64,000 bases of DNA from positions 122,995 to 186,994 of the forward strand of contig NZ_BEWL01000005.1 in assembly GCF_002723915.1 (NCBI RefSeq), written 5' to 3'. This DNA is from Gluconobacter albidus (GTDB lineage: Bacteria > Pseudomonadota > Alphaproteobacteria > Acetobacterales > Acetobacteraceae). The notes beneath the pieces are model-generated. The model was not told the DNA's origin, did not search any database, and was given only the letters and a program-made list of their open reading frames with translations. Positions 25,006 through 33,467 of this stretch are shown in pieces; position 1 is the stretch's first letter, and the number at the start of each line of letters is the position of its first letter. The position numbers and the translations under genes were made by a program.

Positions 25006-26265
25006 ATGTCCTCGATCATCAACGCGGTTCACACCGCCGTCAGCGGCCTGAACTCGCAGTCACACGCCTTCAGCGACCTGTCCAACAACATCGCCAACAG
25101 CCAGACCAACGGTTACAAGGCCAGCACCACCAGCTTCGAGGACTATGTCACCAACAACAGCCTCGCCAGTGACGGCGAATCCCTGAGCGACAGCGTCGTC
25201 GCCACCACCCGCCAGCACAACGACAACCAGGGCATGGTGACGACCTCGACCAACAGCACGGCCCTCGCCATTTCCGGTAACGGGTTCTTCAACGTCGTGC
25301 AGGCCACCGGTCAGAGCAACGACAGCACCCCCGTCCTCGGCACACAGCAGTATTACACCCGCAATGGTGACTTCTCGCAGGACAAGAACGGCTATCTGGT
25401 CAACACGTCCGGCTATTACCTCGAAGGCTATAACGTCAACGCCTCCACAGGCACCCTGAGCACTACGCTGAACCCCATTCAGGTGCCCTCCACCATCAAG
25501 TTCCAGCCGACCGAGAGCACGAAGCTGACCCTGACTGGCCAGATCGGCAGCACCGCCACTTCCAGCGGCGGAAGCGCCACGACGTCGGCCACAGCCTATG
25601 ACAGCAAAGGCAACGCCCAGACCGTCTCCCTGAACTGGACGCAGGTCGACGCCACCACCTGGACCGTCAGCAACCCCAATGACGCGACCAACAGTGCGAC
25701 CGTGAAGTTCGATTCCTCCACCGGCGCCATCGCCTCCGTCAACGGACAGACCCAGGCCTCCGGCTCCACGGCCAGCTTCGAATATGACGGTGCGCCCCAG
25801 GACATGACCGTCAGCCTCGGAACCATCGGCGGCACGAGCGGCGTCAGCCTCGCAACGGACGGCTCCACCCCGACGGGCGTCACGGGGGTTTCCGACAGCG
25901 TGACCACCGGCACGTTCTCCGGCATTTCCATGCAGACGGACGGCTCGGTCATGGCAACCTTCGACAACGGCTACTCCCAGCTCGTCGCCAAGATCCCGCT
26001 GACGACCTTCGCCGACCCCAACAGCCTCTCCCCCCAGAACGGACAGGCCTACACCGCGACCTCACAGTCCGGCACCCCGCAGATCAACGCCGTCAATACC
26101 AATGGCGCCGGCACCCTGAGCACGGCCTCGGTCGAAGAATCCACCACCGATCTGACAGGCGATCTCAGCAAGCTGATTGTGGCGCAGCAGGCCTATGGCG
26201 CGAACACGAAAGTCGTCTCCACGGCCGACCAGCTTCTTCAGACAACCCTGGCGATGATCCAGTAA
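25006..26265 (+). CDS. flgE: flagellar hook protein
   Basis: Forms the flagellar hook joining rod and filament. 419 residues. The N terminus AVSGLNSQSHAFSDLSNNIA (about residues 10-29) is the conserved D0 rod/hook signature, followed by SQTNGYK. The C terminus ends with ANTKVVSTADQLLQTTLAMI, the matching D0 helix. The middle is Ser/Thr/Gly-rich, as in surface-exposed hook domains. ATG 25006 is preceded by GGGAG. First of three consecutive hook genes; 25 bp before flgK. The 207-bp gap upstream (24799-25005) showed no clear sigma-28 or sigma-54 promoter to me. Confidence 0.92.
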   Translation: MSSIINAVHTAVSGLNSQSHAFSDLSNNIANSQTNGYKASTTSFEDYVTNNSLASDGESLSDSVVATTRQHNDNQGMVTTSTNSTALAISGNGFFNVVQATGQSNDSTPVLGTQQYYTRNGDFSQDKNGYLVNTSGYYLEGYNVNASTGTLSTTLNPIQVPSTIKFQPTESTKLTLTGQIGSTATSSGGSATTSATAYDSKGNAQTVSLNWTQVDATTWTVSNPNDATNSATVKFDSSTGAIASVNGQTQASGSTASFEYDGAPQDMTVSLGTIGGTSGVSLATDGSTPTGVTGVSDSVTTGTFSGISMQTDGSVMATFDNGYSQLVAKIPLTTFADPNSLSPQNGQAYTATSQSGTPQINAVNTNGAGTLSTASVEESTTDLTGDLSKLIVAQQAYGANTKVVSTADQLLQTTLAMIQ

Positions 26266-26290
26266 GCACGACTGAAGGGACACCGGCTCC

Positions 26291-27823
26291 ATGGGACTGA
26301 ACAGCGCACTCTCGATTGCAACTTCCGGCCTGAATGTCGTTCAGAATGCCATGGCCGTTGCCTCCAACAACGTCTCCAATGCAGGGACAAGCGGCTACAT
26401 CAAGGAAAGCGCCAACGTCCAGTCGAGCGTGGCTGGCAACACAGGCAACGGTGTCCGCACCGCCGCCACCACCCTCGCGACCAACCAGCAGGTCCAGAAG
26501 GCGCTTTACGCCCAGAACGCGGACGTGGCGGCCTACACGGCCACCAGCAATTCCCTGTCCAACATCACAGCACTTCAGGGCTCTACCAGCGCCACATCCG
26601 GCAGCAGCGGAACGCTTTCGGATGAACTGGGCAATCTTCAGTCCGCCCTGACATCCCTGACCTCCACTCCCGACAGCGCCTCGGCCCAGAGCACGGTCGT
26701 CTCCGCCGCGTCCACCTTCGCCCAGTCCGTCAACACGCTGGCTTCGGCCTATCAGACCCAGCGTCAAACGGCCCAGAATGCTGTCGTTTCCTCGGTCTCG
26801 GACATCAATACCGACCTCACCACGATCGGCACCCTGTCCACCAAGATCATGAACCTCAAAAGCACCGGTCAGGACACGGCTGCGCTGGAAAACCAGCGCT
26901 ATACGGCCCTCTCCTCCCTGTCCTCCGAGCTTTCCGTCTCATGGTCCGAGTCCGCAAACGGCGACATGACCATCGCCACGGCCGACGGCATCACCCTGCC
27001 TACGCGCGACACCAGCAGTTCCAGTGGCGCAACCGTCTCGTCCACATGGCCGCTCACCACGTCTTCTGCCCAGATTTCGGTCAGCACGACCTATCCCGGC
27101 ACATCGTCCAGCAACACCATCCCCGCCATCACCCTGAATGGCCGCGATGTTACTACCCACCTGACGGGCGGGACGCTGGGCGCAAACATCACCCTGCGCG
27201 ATACGACGCTCCCCATCATGCAGGCGCAGCTGGACTCCCTGTCTTCGACGGTCGCCACCCGTTTTCAGGCCCAGGGCATGTCCCTGTTCACGACATCGGG
27301 CACAAACGGCGTCGTTCCAGGAACCTCCCAGACAGACCTTGTTCCTGCCGGCAGCGTGGGTTTCTCGCAGGACATCAGCGTCTCCAGCACCTATTCCAGC
27401 GACCCGTCCCAACTGCTTGACAGCACGACGTCGGGCACCCAGACCATCCAGAACGTCCTGAGCTATACGTTCGGAACAACCTCCGATGCTTCCGGAACCG
27501 CCCAGACGGCCGCGCCCAGCAGCAATCTTGGAATGACCGGAACCCTGTCCACGGGATACACGGGCAACCAGAAAATCATTTCCCTTGCGACATCCCTGAC
27601 CGCCAATCAGGCGGCCACGGCCAGCGACGCAAGCAGTGGCCTCGCTCTGTCGCAGACAACGCAGAGCAGCCTGACGTCCAATCTTTCCGGAACGTCCACC
27701 GTCTCCATCGACACGGAAATGGCGAATATCGTCACGCTCCAGAACGCCTACGCTGCCAACGCCAAGGTCGTTTCGACCGTCCAGACAATGTTCAGCGCCC
27801 TGCTGAGCGCAATCGGAACCTGA
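26291..27823 (+). CDS. flgK: flagellar hook-associated protein 1
   Basis: Forms the first hook-filament junction ring. 510 residues. The N terminus SIATSGLNVVQNAMAVASNN followed by VSNAGTSGY is the conserved FlgK start, and the C terminus (SIDTEMANIVTLQNAYAANA, then KVVSTVQTM) pairs with it in the D0 coiled coil. The interior is unusually rich in Ser and Thr and has few aromatic residues. It is followed 2 bp later by flgL. Confidence 0.92.
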   Translation: MGLNSALSIATSGLNVVQNAMAVASNNVSNAGTSGYIKESANVQSSVAGNTGNGVRTAATTLATNQQVQKALYAQNADVAAYTATSNSLSNITALQGSTSATSGSSGTLSDELGNLQSALTSLTSTPDSASAQSTVVSAASTFAQSVNTLASAYQTQRQTAQNAVVSSVSDINTDLTTIGTLSTKIMNLKSTGQDTAALENQRYTALSSLSSELSVSWSESANGDMTIATADGITLPTRDTSSSSGATVSSTWPLTTSSAQISVSTTYPGTSSSNTIPAITLNGRDVTTHLTGGTLGANITLRDTTLPIMQAQLDSLSSTVATRFQAQGMSLFTTSGTNGVVPGTSQTDLVPAGSVGFSQDISVSSTYSSDPSQLLDSTTSGTQTIQNVLSYTFGTTSDASGTAQTAAPSSNLGMTGTLSTGYTGNQKIISLATSLTANQAATASDASSGLALSQTTQSSLTSNLSGTSTVSIDTEMANIVTLQNAYAANAKVVSTVQTMFSALLSAIGT

Positions 27824-27825
27824 TC

Positions 27826-28887
27826 ATGACCGGAACCATCTCCAGCTTCGGCTTCGGGGGAATCTCCAGCCAGCTTCTCCTCGGCGTCCAGAATCTGTCG
27901 CAGGCGAAAGACTCCCTCCAGCTTCAGGCCACAACCGGCGTTATGGCCAGCAGCTATGCCGATCTCGGGTCTTCGCGGACACAGGCCCTCGCGCTTCAGC
28001 CCGCCATCACGCAGGTTGCCGCCTGGAACAGCAACGTCACGAACGCCCAGACGACACTGACCACAACACAGAGTTCCCTGTCCCAGATTTCCACCATCGC
28101 CCAGGACCTGACGAGTTCGCTCTCAACTCTGGGCAGCACGCTGTCCTACTCAACCGTCACGACGGCTGCCTCTGCCGCCCAGTCGGCCCTGACCTCCCTA
28201 GGCAACCTGCTCAACACCCGACAGGGCGACAGCTACGTCTTCGCCGGGCAGCAGAACACGACGGCCCCCGTCAGCACGGATCTGGGCACGTCGGACCTCG
28301 CGACCCAGATCGCACAGGCCGTCAGCCAGCTCGGTTCGGACGGAGCGCAGAGTGTGCTCGACACAACGGAAAACCTGGCCAGCAATACGGCTGCCGGACA
28401 GCCTTTCTCCGCAACGCTTTCCACATCCCCCGATCAGGCGCAGCAGCAGAACACGCGCGTCGTCGTCGGACAGTCTGAAACAGTGTCCGTCGGGATGGTC
28501 GCCACACAGGGCGCGACATCCACGTCCACTACCTCCCCGATCCGCGATCTCATGCGCAATCTGATGGTGGTCGCCTCCCTCGGCTCGTCTTCAACCAGCA
28601 CTACGGACTATGCGAGCCTGATTTCCGGCCTTCAAAGCTCCATGAATACGGTCACGAGCGGCCTCGGCACCATGAGCGGCCTGCTGGGTGTCCAGCAGAA
28701 CAGCCTGACCAACCAGACCGCCATGCTGACCCAGATGTCCTCGGCTTTGACGACCCAGCTCGGTCAGGTGAAAGACGCTGATCTTGCACAGGTTTCCACG
28801 CAGGTGACGGATACCAACAACCAGCTTCAGGCGTCCTATTCCCTTATTGCGGACATGAAAGGCATGACGCTGGCCTCTTACCTCTGA
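27826..28887 (+). CDS. flgL: flagellar hook-associated protein 3
   Basis: Second junction protein between hook and filament, 353 residues. The N terminus contains LLLGVQNLSQAKDSLQLQAT, the flagellin-like coiled-coil start, and the C terminus ends with QVTDTNNQLQASYSLIADM, its partner helix. Gln, Ser and Thr dominate. Only 2 bp separate it from flgK, so the three genes are one unit. No other flagellar genes are in the window. Confidence 0.9.
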   Translation: MTGTISSFGFGGISSQLLLGVQNLSQAKDSLQLQATTGVMASSYADLGSSRTQALALQPAITQVAAWNSNVTNAQTTLTTTQSSLSQISTIAQDLTSSLSTLGSTLSYSTVTTAASAAQSALTSLGNLLNTRQGDSYVFAGQQNTTAPVSTDLGTSDLATQIAQAVSQLGSDGAQSVLDTTENLASNTAAGQPFSATLSTSPDQAQQQNTRVVVGQSETVSVGMVATQGATSTSTTSPIRDLMRNLMVVASLGSSSTSTTDYASLISGLQSSMNTVTSGLGTMSGLLGVQQNSLTNQTAMLTQMSSALTTQLGQVKDADLAQVSTQVTDTNNQLQASYSLIADMKGMTLASYL

Positions 28888-28965
28888 TCGGGCCACTGAT
28901 CCCGGTTGAAAAACCGTTTGTGACATCGCATATCCAGATCACTTTCCTGAACGGAGATTGATGAG

Positions 28966-30837
28966 ATGAGTGAAACGAACAACCAGCAGGCCGCCGAAAA
29001 GCATGAATTCAGTGCAGAGGTTGGACGGCTGCTGGACCTTGTGGTCCATGCCCTTTACTCGGATCGTGAAATCTTTCTGCGCGAACTCGTCGCCAATGCG
29101 GCGGACGCGACGGACAAGCGCCGTTTCGAAGCCCTGACCGACAGTGCTGCGGCGCTTCCCGAGAATGCGTCCATCCGCATCAATCCGGACAAGAGCCAGA
29201 AAGAGCTGACAATCTCTGATGACGGCGTGGGCATGACCCATGACGAACTGGCCCAGAACCTTGGCACGATCGCCCGCTCCGGCACGCGCGCTTTCGGAGA
29301 AAAGCTGAATTCGGCAAAGCCCGAAGACCGCCCGAACCTGATCGGTCAGTTCGGCGTCGGCTTCTACGCAGCCTTCATGGTCGCGGACCGTGTGGAGGTC
29401 ACCTCCCGCAAGGCCGGTTCCGATCAGGCCTGGACCTGGTCTTCGGACGGCAAGGGCGCCTTCACGCTGAGCCCCGCGTCCCGCTCCACGCCGGGCACCG
29501 ACATCGTCCTGCACATGAAAGACGACGCCGACGAGTTCCTCGACAGCTGGCGCCTGAAATCCATCATCCGCAAATGGGCGGACCATATCTCCTGGCCCAT
29601 CACCCTGCGTGAAACCAAGGAAGACGGCACCACGGAAGATCAGGCCGCCAATGAAGGCACGGCACTGTGGAGCAAGCCGAAATCCGAAATCACGCCGGAA
29701 CAGTATGCCGAGTTCTACCGGCACATTTCCCACGCTTTTGACGAACCCTACGCGACCCTGCACTGGCGCGCGGAAGGCGTGACCGAATTCACGGCCCTCC
29801 TGTTCCTGCCCAGCGCCCGCCCGTTCGACTTCATGGAACAGTCCCGCGAGAGCCGGATCCATCTCCATGTCCGCCGGATGTTCATTACCGACGAAGCGGA
29901 ACTGGTTCCGAACTGGATGCGCTTCGTGCAGGGCGTGGTCGATACGGAAGACCTGCCGCTCAACGTCTCGCGCGAAATGCTTCAGGCCACCCCGGTTCTG
30001 GCCCGCATCCGCAAAGCCGTCACCAAGCGCGTCCTGACCGAGATCCGTAACCGTGCGAAGGACGCCGAGGGTGGTTTCAACACGTTCTGGGAAAACTTCG
30101 GCGCGGTCATCAAGGAAGGTCTGTGGGAAGACGCCGAACACCGGACGGAAATCGCCGGTTTCGCCCGTTTCCATTCCACCCAGGGCGACGACCTCGTCAC
30201 GCTGGACGACTATATTGCGCGCATGAAGGATGGTCAGGATGCCATCTATTACCTGACCGGCGACAATCTGGACGCACTGAAATCCTCCGCCCAGCTTGAA
30301 GGCTTCCGCGCGCGTGGCCTCGAAGTCCTGCTGCTGTCCGATCCGGTTGACGGCTTCTGGCCGGAGCGCCTGTCTTCCTATCAGGACAAGCCGCTGCGTT
30401 CCGTCGCCCATTCCCATGGCGATCTGGAAAAGTTTGAATCTACGGATGCCGACACAACCGAAGCCGCGGATGTCGAAAAGCTGGTTCCGGCCCTCAAGGA
30501 CGCCCTTGGCGAACAGGTCAAAGACGTTCGCAGCACGGTGCGCCTGACGGGAAGCGCTGTCGTCATCACATCCGATGGCGGCCCGGACCTGACGATGCAG
30601 CGCCTGATGCGCCGCTCAGGTCAGGCCATGCCCGCCATGCCGCCAATCCTCGAAATCAACCCGAAGCATCCGCTCATCAAGGCTCTGGCCGAACGTGTTG
30701 CAAAGGACGAGAGCATCACCGCCTATGCCAGTGTCCTGCTGGATCTGGCGCGCGTGCAGGAAGGCGAACCCCTGCCCGACCCGACCGGTTTCGGCCGCTC
30801 GCTCGCCACACTGCTGGCTGGTCCGGCCGTCGGGTGA
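28966..30837 (+). CDS. htpG: molecular chaperone HtpG (Hsp90)
   Basis: Cytoplasmic Hsp90 chaperone of 623 residues. Domains in order: N-terminal GHKL ATPase with [12 protein letters not shown] (about 44-55), [11 protein letters not shown] (about 85-95) and [13 protein letters not shown] (about 124-136); middle domain with the conserved arginine in NVSREMLQ; C-terminal dimerisation domain. The bacterial C terminus lacks the eukaryotic MEEVD tail, as expected. ATG 28966 follows ACGGAGATTGATGAG. A GTTGAA motif at 28905 resembles half of a heat-shock (sigma-32) promoter, but I could not find a convincing -10 partner. Confidence 0.96.
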   Translation: MSETNNQQAAEKHEFSAEVGRLLDLVVHALYSDREIFLRELVANAADATDKRRFEALTDSAAALPENASIRINPDKSQKELTISDDGVGMTHDELAQNLGTIARSGTRAFGEKLNSAKPEDRPNLIGQFGVGFYAAFMVADRVEVTSRKAGSDQAWTWSSDGKGAFTLSPASRSTPGTDIVLHMKDDADEFLDSWRLKSIIRKWADHISWPITLRETKEDGTTEDQAANEGTALWSKPKSEITPEQYAEFYRHISHAFDEPYATLHWRAEGVTEFTALLFLPSARPFDFMEQSRESRIHLHVRRMFITDEAELVPNWMRFVQGVVDTEDLPLNVSREMLQATPVLARIRKAVTKRVLTEIRNRAKDAEGGFNTFWENFGAVIKEGLWEDAEHRTEIAGFARFHSTQGDDLVTLDDYIARMKDGQDAIYYLTGDNLDALKSSAQLEGFRARGLEVLLLSDPVDGFWPERLSSYQDKPLRSVAHSHGDLEKFESTDADTTEAADVEKLVPALKDALGEQVKDVRSTVRLTGSAVVITSDGGPDLTMQRLMRRSGQAMPAMPPILEINPKHPLIKALAERVAKDESITAYASVLLDLARVQEGEPLPDPTGFGRSLATLLAGPAVG

Positions 30838-30880
30838 ACGGGGTCTGAACGCAGCATTCGCTTCGTTCCGGTCCATCAAA

Positions 30881-30913
30881 GGCGAGGGAGTTCATCCCTC
30901 GCCTTTTCTTTTT
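30881..30913 (+). terminator. rho-independent terminator of htpG
   Basis: Perfect 9-bp stem GGCGAGGGA / TCCCTCGCC with loop GTTCA, followed by TTTTCTTTTT. It starts 43 bp after the htpG stop. A textbook intrinsic terminator. Confidence 0.93.
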
Positions 30914-30967
30914 GCTAAGCTCCTGTGAGATAGGGAGCAATGCACATGACTGAAGGAGACGCAGGCC

Positions 30968-32407
30968 GTGATCGATGATTTCCGCTTTGGCCGCATGACG
31001 GTCATCGGCGACCTGCTGCTGGATCAGTATATTTCGGGCGGCGTCAGCCGCATTTCCCCTGAAGCCCCCGTTCCGGTCGTCCTGCATGATGGCCTGCGCT
31101 GCGTGCCCGGAGGAGCGGCAAATGTTGCGGTCAATGCCGCCGCTCTGGGCGCACAGGTGCATCTTGTCGGCCTTGTCGGCGAAGATGACTCGGCAGAGCG
31201 GCTGAAAGAAAGCCTGAACCTCTGGCCAACTATCCAGACGGATGGCATTGTCTCCTCCCCGGACTGGACCACCATTACCAAGACGCGCGTCGTCAGCGGT
31301 CGCCAGCAGATCGTGCGTATCGACGTCGAAAAACTGACTCCCCTTTCCGAAACGATCCAAAAGCGTCTTATGGAGGAAGCCCTCCGCGCGATAGACGTCT
31401 CGGATGTGCTCGTCTGCTCGGACTATGCCAAGGGCGTTCTGACGGACGAGGTCCTGCGGGTTATCATCGCAGCCGGCCGTGCCAAAGGCATCCCGGTCAT
31501 CGTCGATCCCAAAAGACGCACGCTGGAAGCCTATGCCGGCGCCACACTCGTGACGCCCAACCGGATCGAGGCGGAACAGGCCAGCGGGCTTCCTGCCCGA
31601 ACCGACGGCGATGTCCTGAAGGTGGCGGAAACCCTCTCCCGTCAGTTCGGCGGCGACGTTCTTGTCACGCGCTCCGAAGACGGCATGACGCTCTGGCAGC
31701 AGGATGCGAAACCCCTGCATGTCGCCAGTCGCAAGTCCGAAGTCTTCGATGTTTCCGGCGCCGGAGATACCGTCGTCGCCACCGTCGCTGCAGTGCTGTC
31801 CGCTGGTCAGACGCTGGAAACCGCCGTCGTCATCGCGACCGCCGCCGCCGCCCTGTCCGTCAGCAAGTTCGGCACCGCAACGGTATCCCGCGAAGAACTG
31901 TCCCGCGAACTGCTTCAGGAAATGCCCGAAACAGGCGCGCTCGTTCCGGTCGAACAGGCCGCGCGTATCGTGGAAAGCTGGCATCGGCATGGTGCAAAAG
32001 TCGTATTCACCAACGGGTGCTTCGATCTGGTCCATCCGGGACATGTCAGTCTGCTTCAGGCTGCCGCCCGCGAAGGAGACCGCCTTATCGTGGCGCTCAA
32101 TACTGACAACTCCGTCAGCCGCCTCAAGGGACCAACCCGCCCGGTCCAGAAGGAAGATGCCCGCGCCAGAGTGATCGGCGCCCTGCGTTCGGTCGATCTC
32201 GTCGTGCTGTTCGACGATGACACCCCCCTCGACGTCATCCGCACCTTGAAGCCCGATATTCTCGTCAAAGGTGCGGATTACACGGAAGACCAGGTGGTCG
32301 GCGCCGATGTGGTGAAGGGGTACGGCGGCAAAGTGGTGCTGGTGGACCTCGTGGAGGGTCAATCCACCACACGTCTGGTCAAAGGGATGCAGTCAGCCCC
32401 GGCCTGA
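30968..32407 (+). CDS. hldE: bifunctional heptose kinase / heptose-1-phosphate adenylyltransferase
   Basis: Makes ADP-D-glycero-beta-D-manno-heptose precursors for the lipopolysaccharide inner core. 479 residues, two domains. The kinase (1 to about 315) has GGAANVAVNAAALG and the catalytic VSGAGDTVVA near 260. The adenylyltransferase (about 340 on) opens TNGCFDLVHPGHVSLL, with the H-x-G-H motif, and ends VKGADYTEDQVVG. The start GTG 30968 has AAGGAG about 12 bases upstream. The 3' end overlaps the convergent AraC gene by 15 bp. Confidence 0.95.
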   Translation: MIDDFRFGRMTVIGDLLLDQYISGGVSRISPEAPVPVVLHDGLRCVPGGAANVAVNAAALGAQVHLVGLVGEDDSAERLKESLNLWPTIQTDGIVSSPDWTTITKTRVVSGRQQIVRIDVEKLTPLSETIQKRLMEEALRAIDVSDVLVCSDYAKGVLTDEVLRVIIAAGRAKGIPVIVDPKRRTLEAYAGATLVTPNRIEAEQASGLPARTDGDVLKVAETLSRQFGGDVLVTRSEDGMTLWQQDAKPLHVASRKSEVFDVSGAGDTVVATVAAVLSAGQTLETAVVIATAAAALSVSKFGTATVSREELSRELLQEMPETGALVPVEQAARIVESWHRHGAKVVFTNGCFDLVHPGHVSLLQAAAREGDRLIVALNTDNSVSRLKGPTRPVQKEDARARVIGALRSVDLVVLFDDDTPLDVIRTLKPDILVKGADYTEDQVVGADVVKGYGGKVVLVDLVEGQSTTRLVKGMQSAPA

Positions 32408-33259
32408 GGCCCGTGTCCCCGGCCGCATGGACGCACGCTGCCGGATTTCGCGTGGCGACGCACCGAATTTCTGCCTGAAGCGGCGGGAGAAATGCGCGGC
32501 ATTGCGAAAGCCGTGGTTCAGCGCAATCTGCGCAATCGGAAGCGCATCATGGGACGGATTCGTCAGATCCGAATGAATGCGCTCCAGCCGGCGGTTGAGG
32601 ATCCACCCCGCGACCGCGCCGGATTCCCCGTCGAAAAGCTGGTAAAGCGCCCGCGTCGAAATCCCGGAAGCCTCCGCAATGCTCTGCGGGGTCAGGTCAT
32701 GCTCGTGCAGGCGTGATTCAATGTAACGGCGGATCTGTTTCTGCCGGTGCCGCCGACGCCCCGCAACACTGACTTCCAGATCCAGACAGTCTAGGATCGT
32801 CGTGATCAGCAGATCCGTAACATGCTGCAAAAGGCGCTGGCGCGTCTGCGGAATGGTCCCGTCCAGAACTCCGGATTCAAGCATGGATGCCGCTGACAGC
32901 AGAAAAGCGCCGGGCCCCCGCGCCATGTCGAAAGAAAGTGGCGGCAGACCTGCGAGCATCGGAAGATGCCGCAGCAGTGCCTGACGCATGACGGTGAGCA
33001 GAAAGACATCGGCCGTAGGTTCAATACCAGGTGGCTGGGTCAGCGTGGAGAACTGGTGCGGATCCAGATACAGTCTTCCCGTGGACTGCCGTGACAGCAC
33101 CAGAACCGCGCGACCCTGATCCAGAAGAGACGCGATTGCGGGTGAGAGCGCCGTACGCAGACGAACGACAGTCGGGTCCATCCCGCGGGGAGATGCCGCA
33201 AGAGTAGCCAGCGGAATAATGCGCTGTGCATTCATACTGCCGTGCGGGATGTCAGTCAC
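32393..33259 (-). CDS. AraC family transcriptional regulator
   Basis: 288 residues. The C-terminal 100 residues are the AraC double helix-turn-helix: LTPQSIAEASGISTRALYQL (first HTH) and LPIAQIALNHGFRNAAHFSR (second), then RQKFGASPREIRQ. The N-terminal 170 residues are the ligand/dimer domain of the AraC-binding-like type (LSRQSTGRLYLDP, RHLPMLAGLPPLSFD). GTG 33259 is the longest start; ATG 33235 is also possible. No obvious target gene is adjacent. Confidence 0.88.
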   Translation of the reverse strand: MTDIPHGSMNAQRIIPLATLAASPRGMDPTVVRLRTALSPAIASLLDQGRAVLVLSRQSTGRLYLDPHQFSTLTQPPGIEPTADVFLLTVMRQALLRHLPMLAGLPPLSFDMARGPGAFLLSAASMLESGVLDGTIPQTRQRLLQHVTDLLITTILDCLDLEVSVAGRRRHRQKQIRRYIESRLHEHDLTPQSIAEASGISTRALYQLFDGESGAVAGWILNRRLERIHSDLTNPSHDALPIAQIALNHGFRNAAHFSRRFRQKFGASPREIRQRASMRPGTRASGRG

Positions 33260-33467
33260 GACCGCGCTCTGGAGAAGAATGTTGAGATTCCGTTAAACAC
33301 CATTTTTAGTAGTAAAGCCAATTGAAACAACCATGACGGGCTGGATATAGGAAGAATCAGCCCGAATGGAAATAGTTGGCCCGTATTTCATACTGTGTCG
33401 TCAAAGAGGAATCTCAAGGCGACTTAAATTTTGTTTTCGGAACAAGTAAATATTTTTTTATAAAAAA

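Noticed and set aside
28905..28935. Heat-shock (sigma-32) promoter of htpG
   Set aside because: Only the -35-like GTTGAA is present; the expected -10 element is not convincing.
28939..30417. 492-codon minus-strand open frame
   Set aside because: Antisense shadow of htpG, caused by high third-position GC.
30716..32362. 548-codon minus-strand open frame
   Set aside because: Antisense to hldE and the htpG end, crossing a strong terminator.
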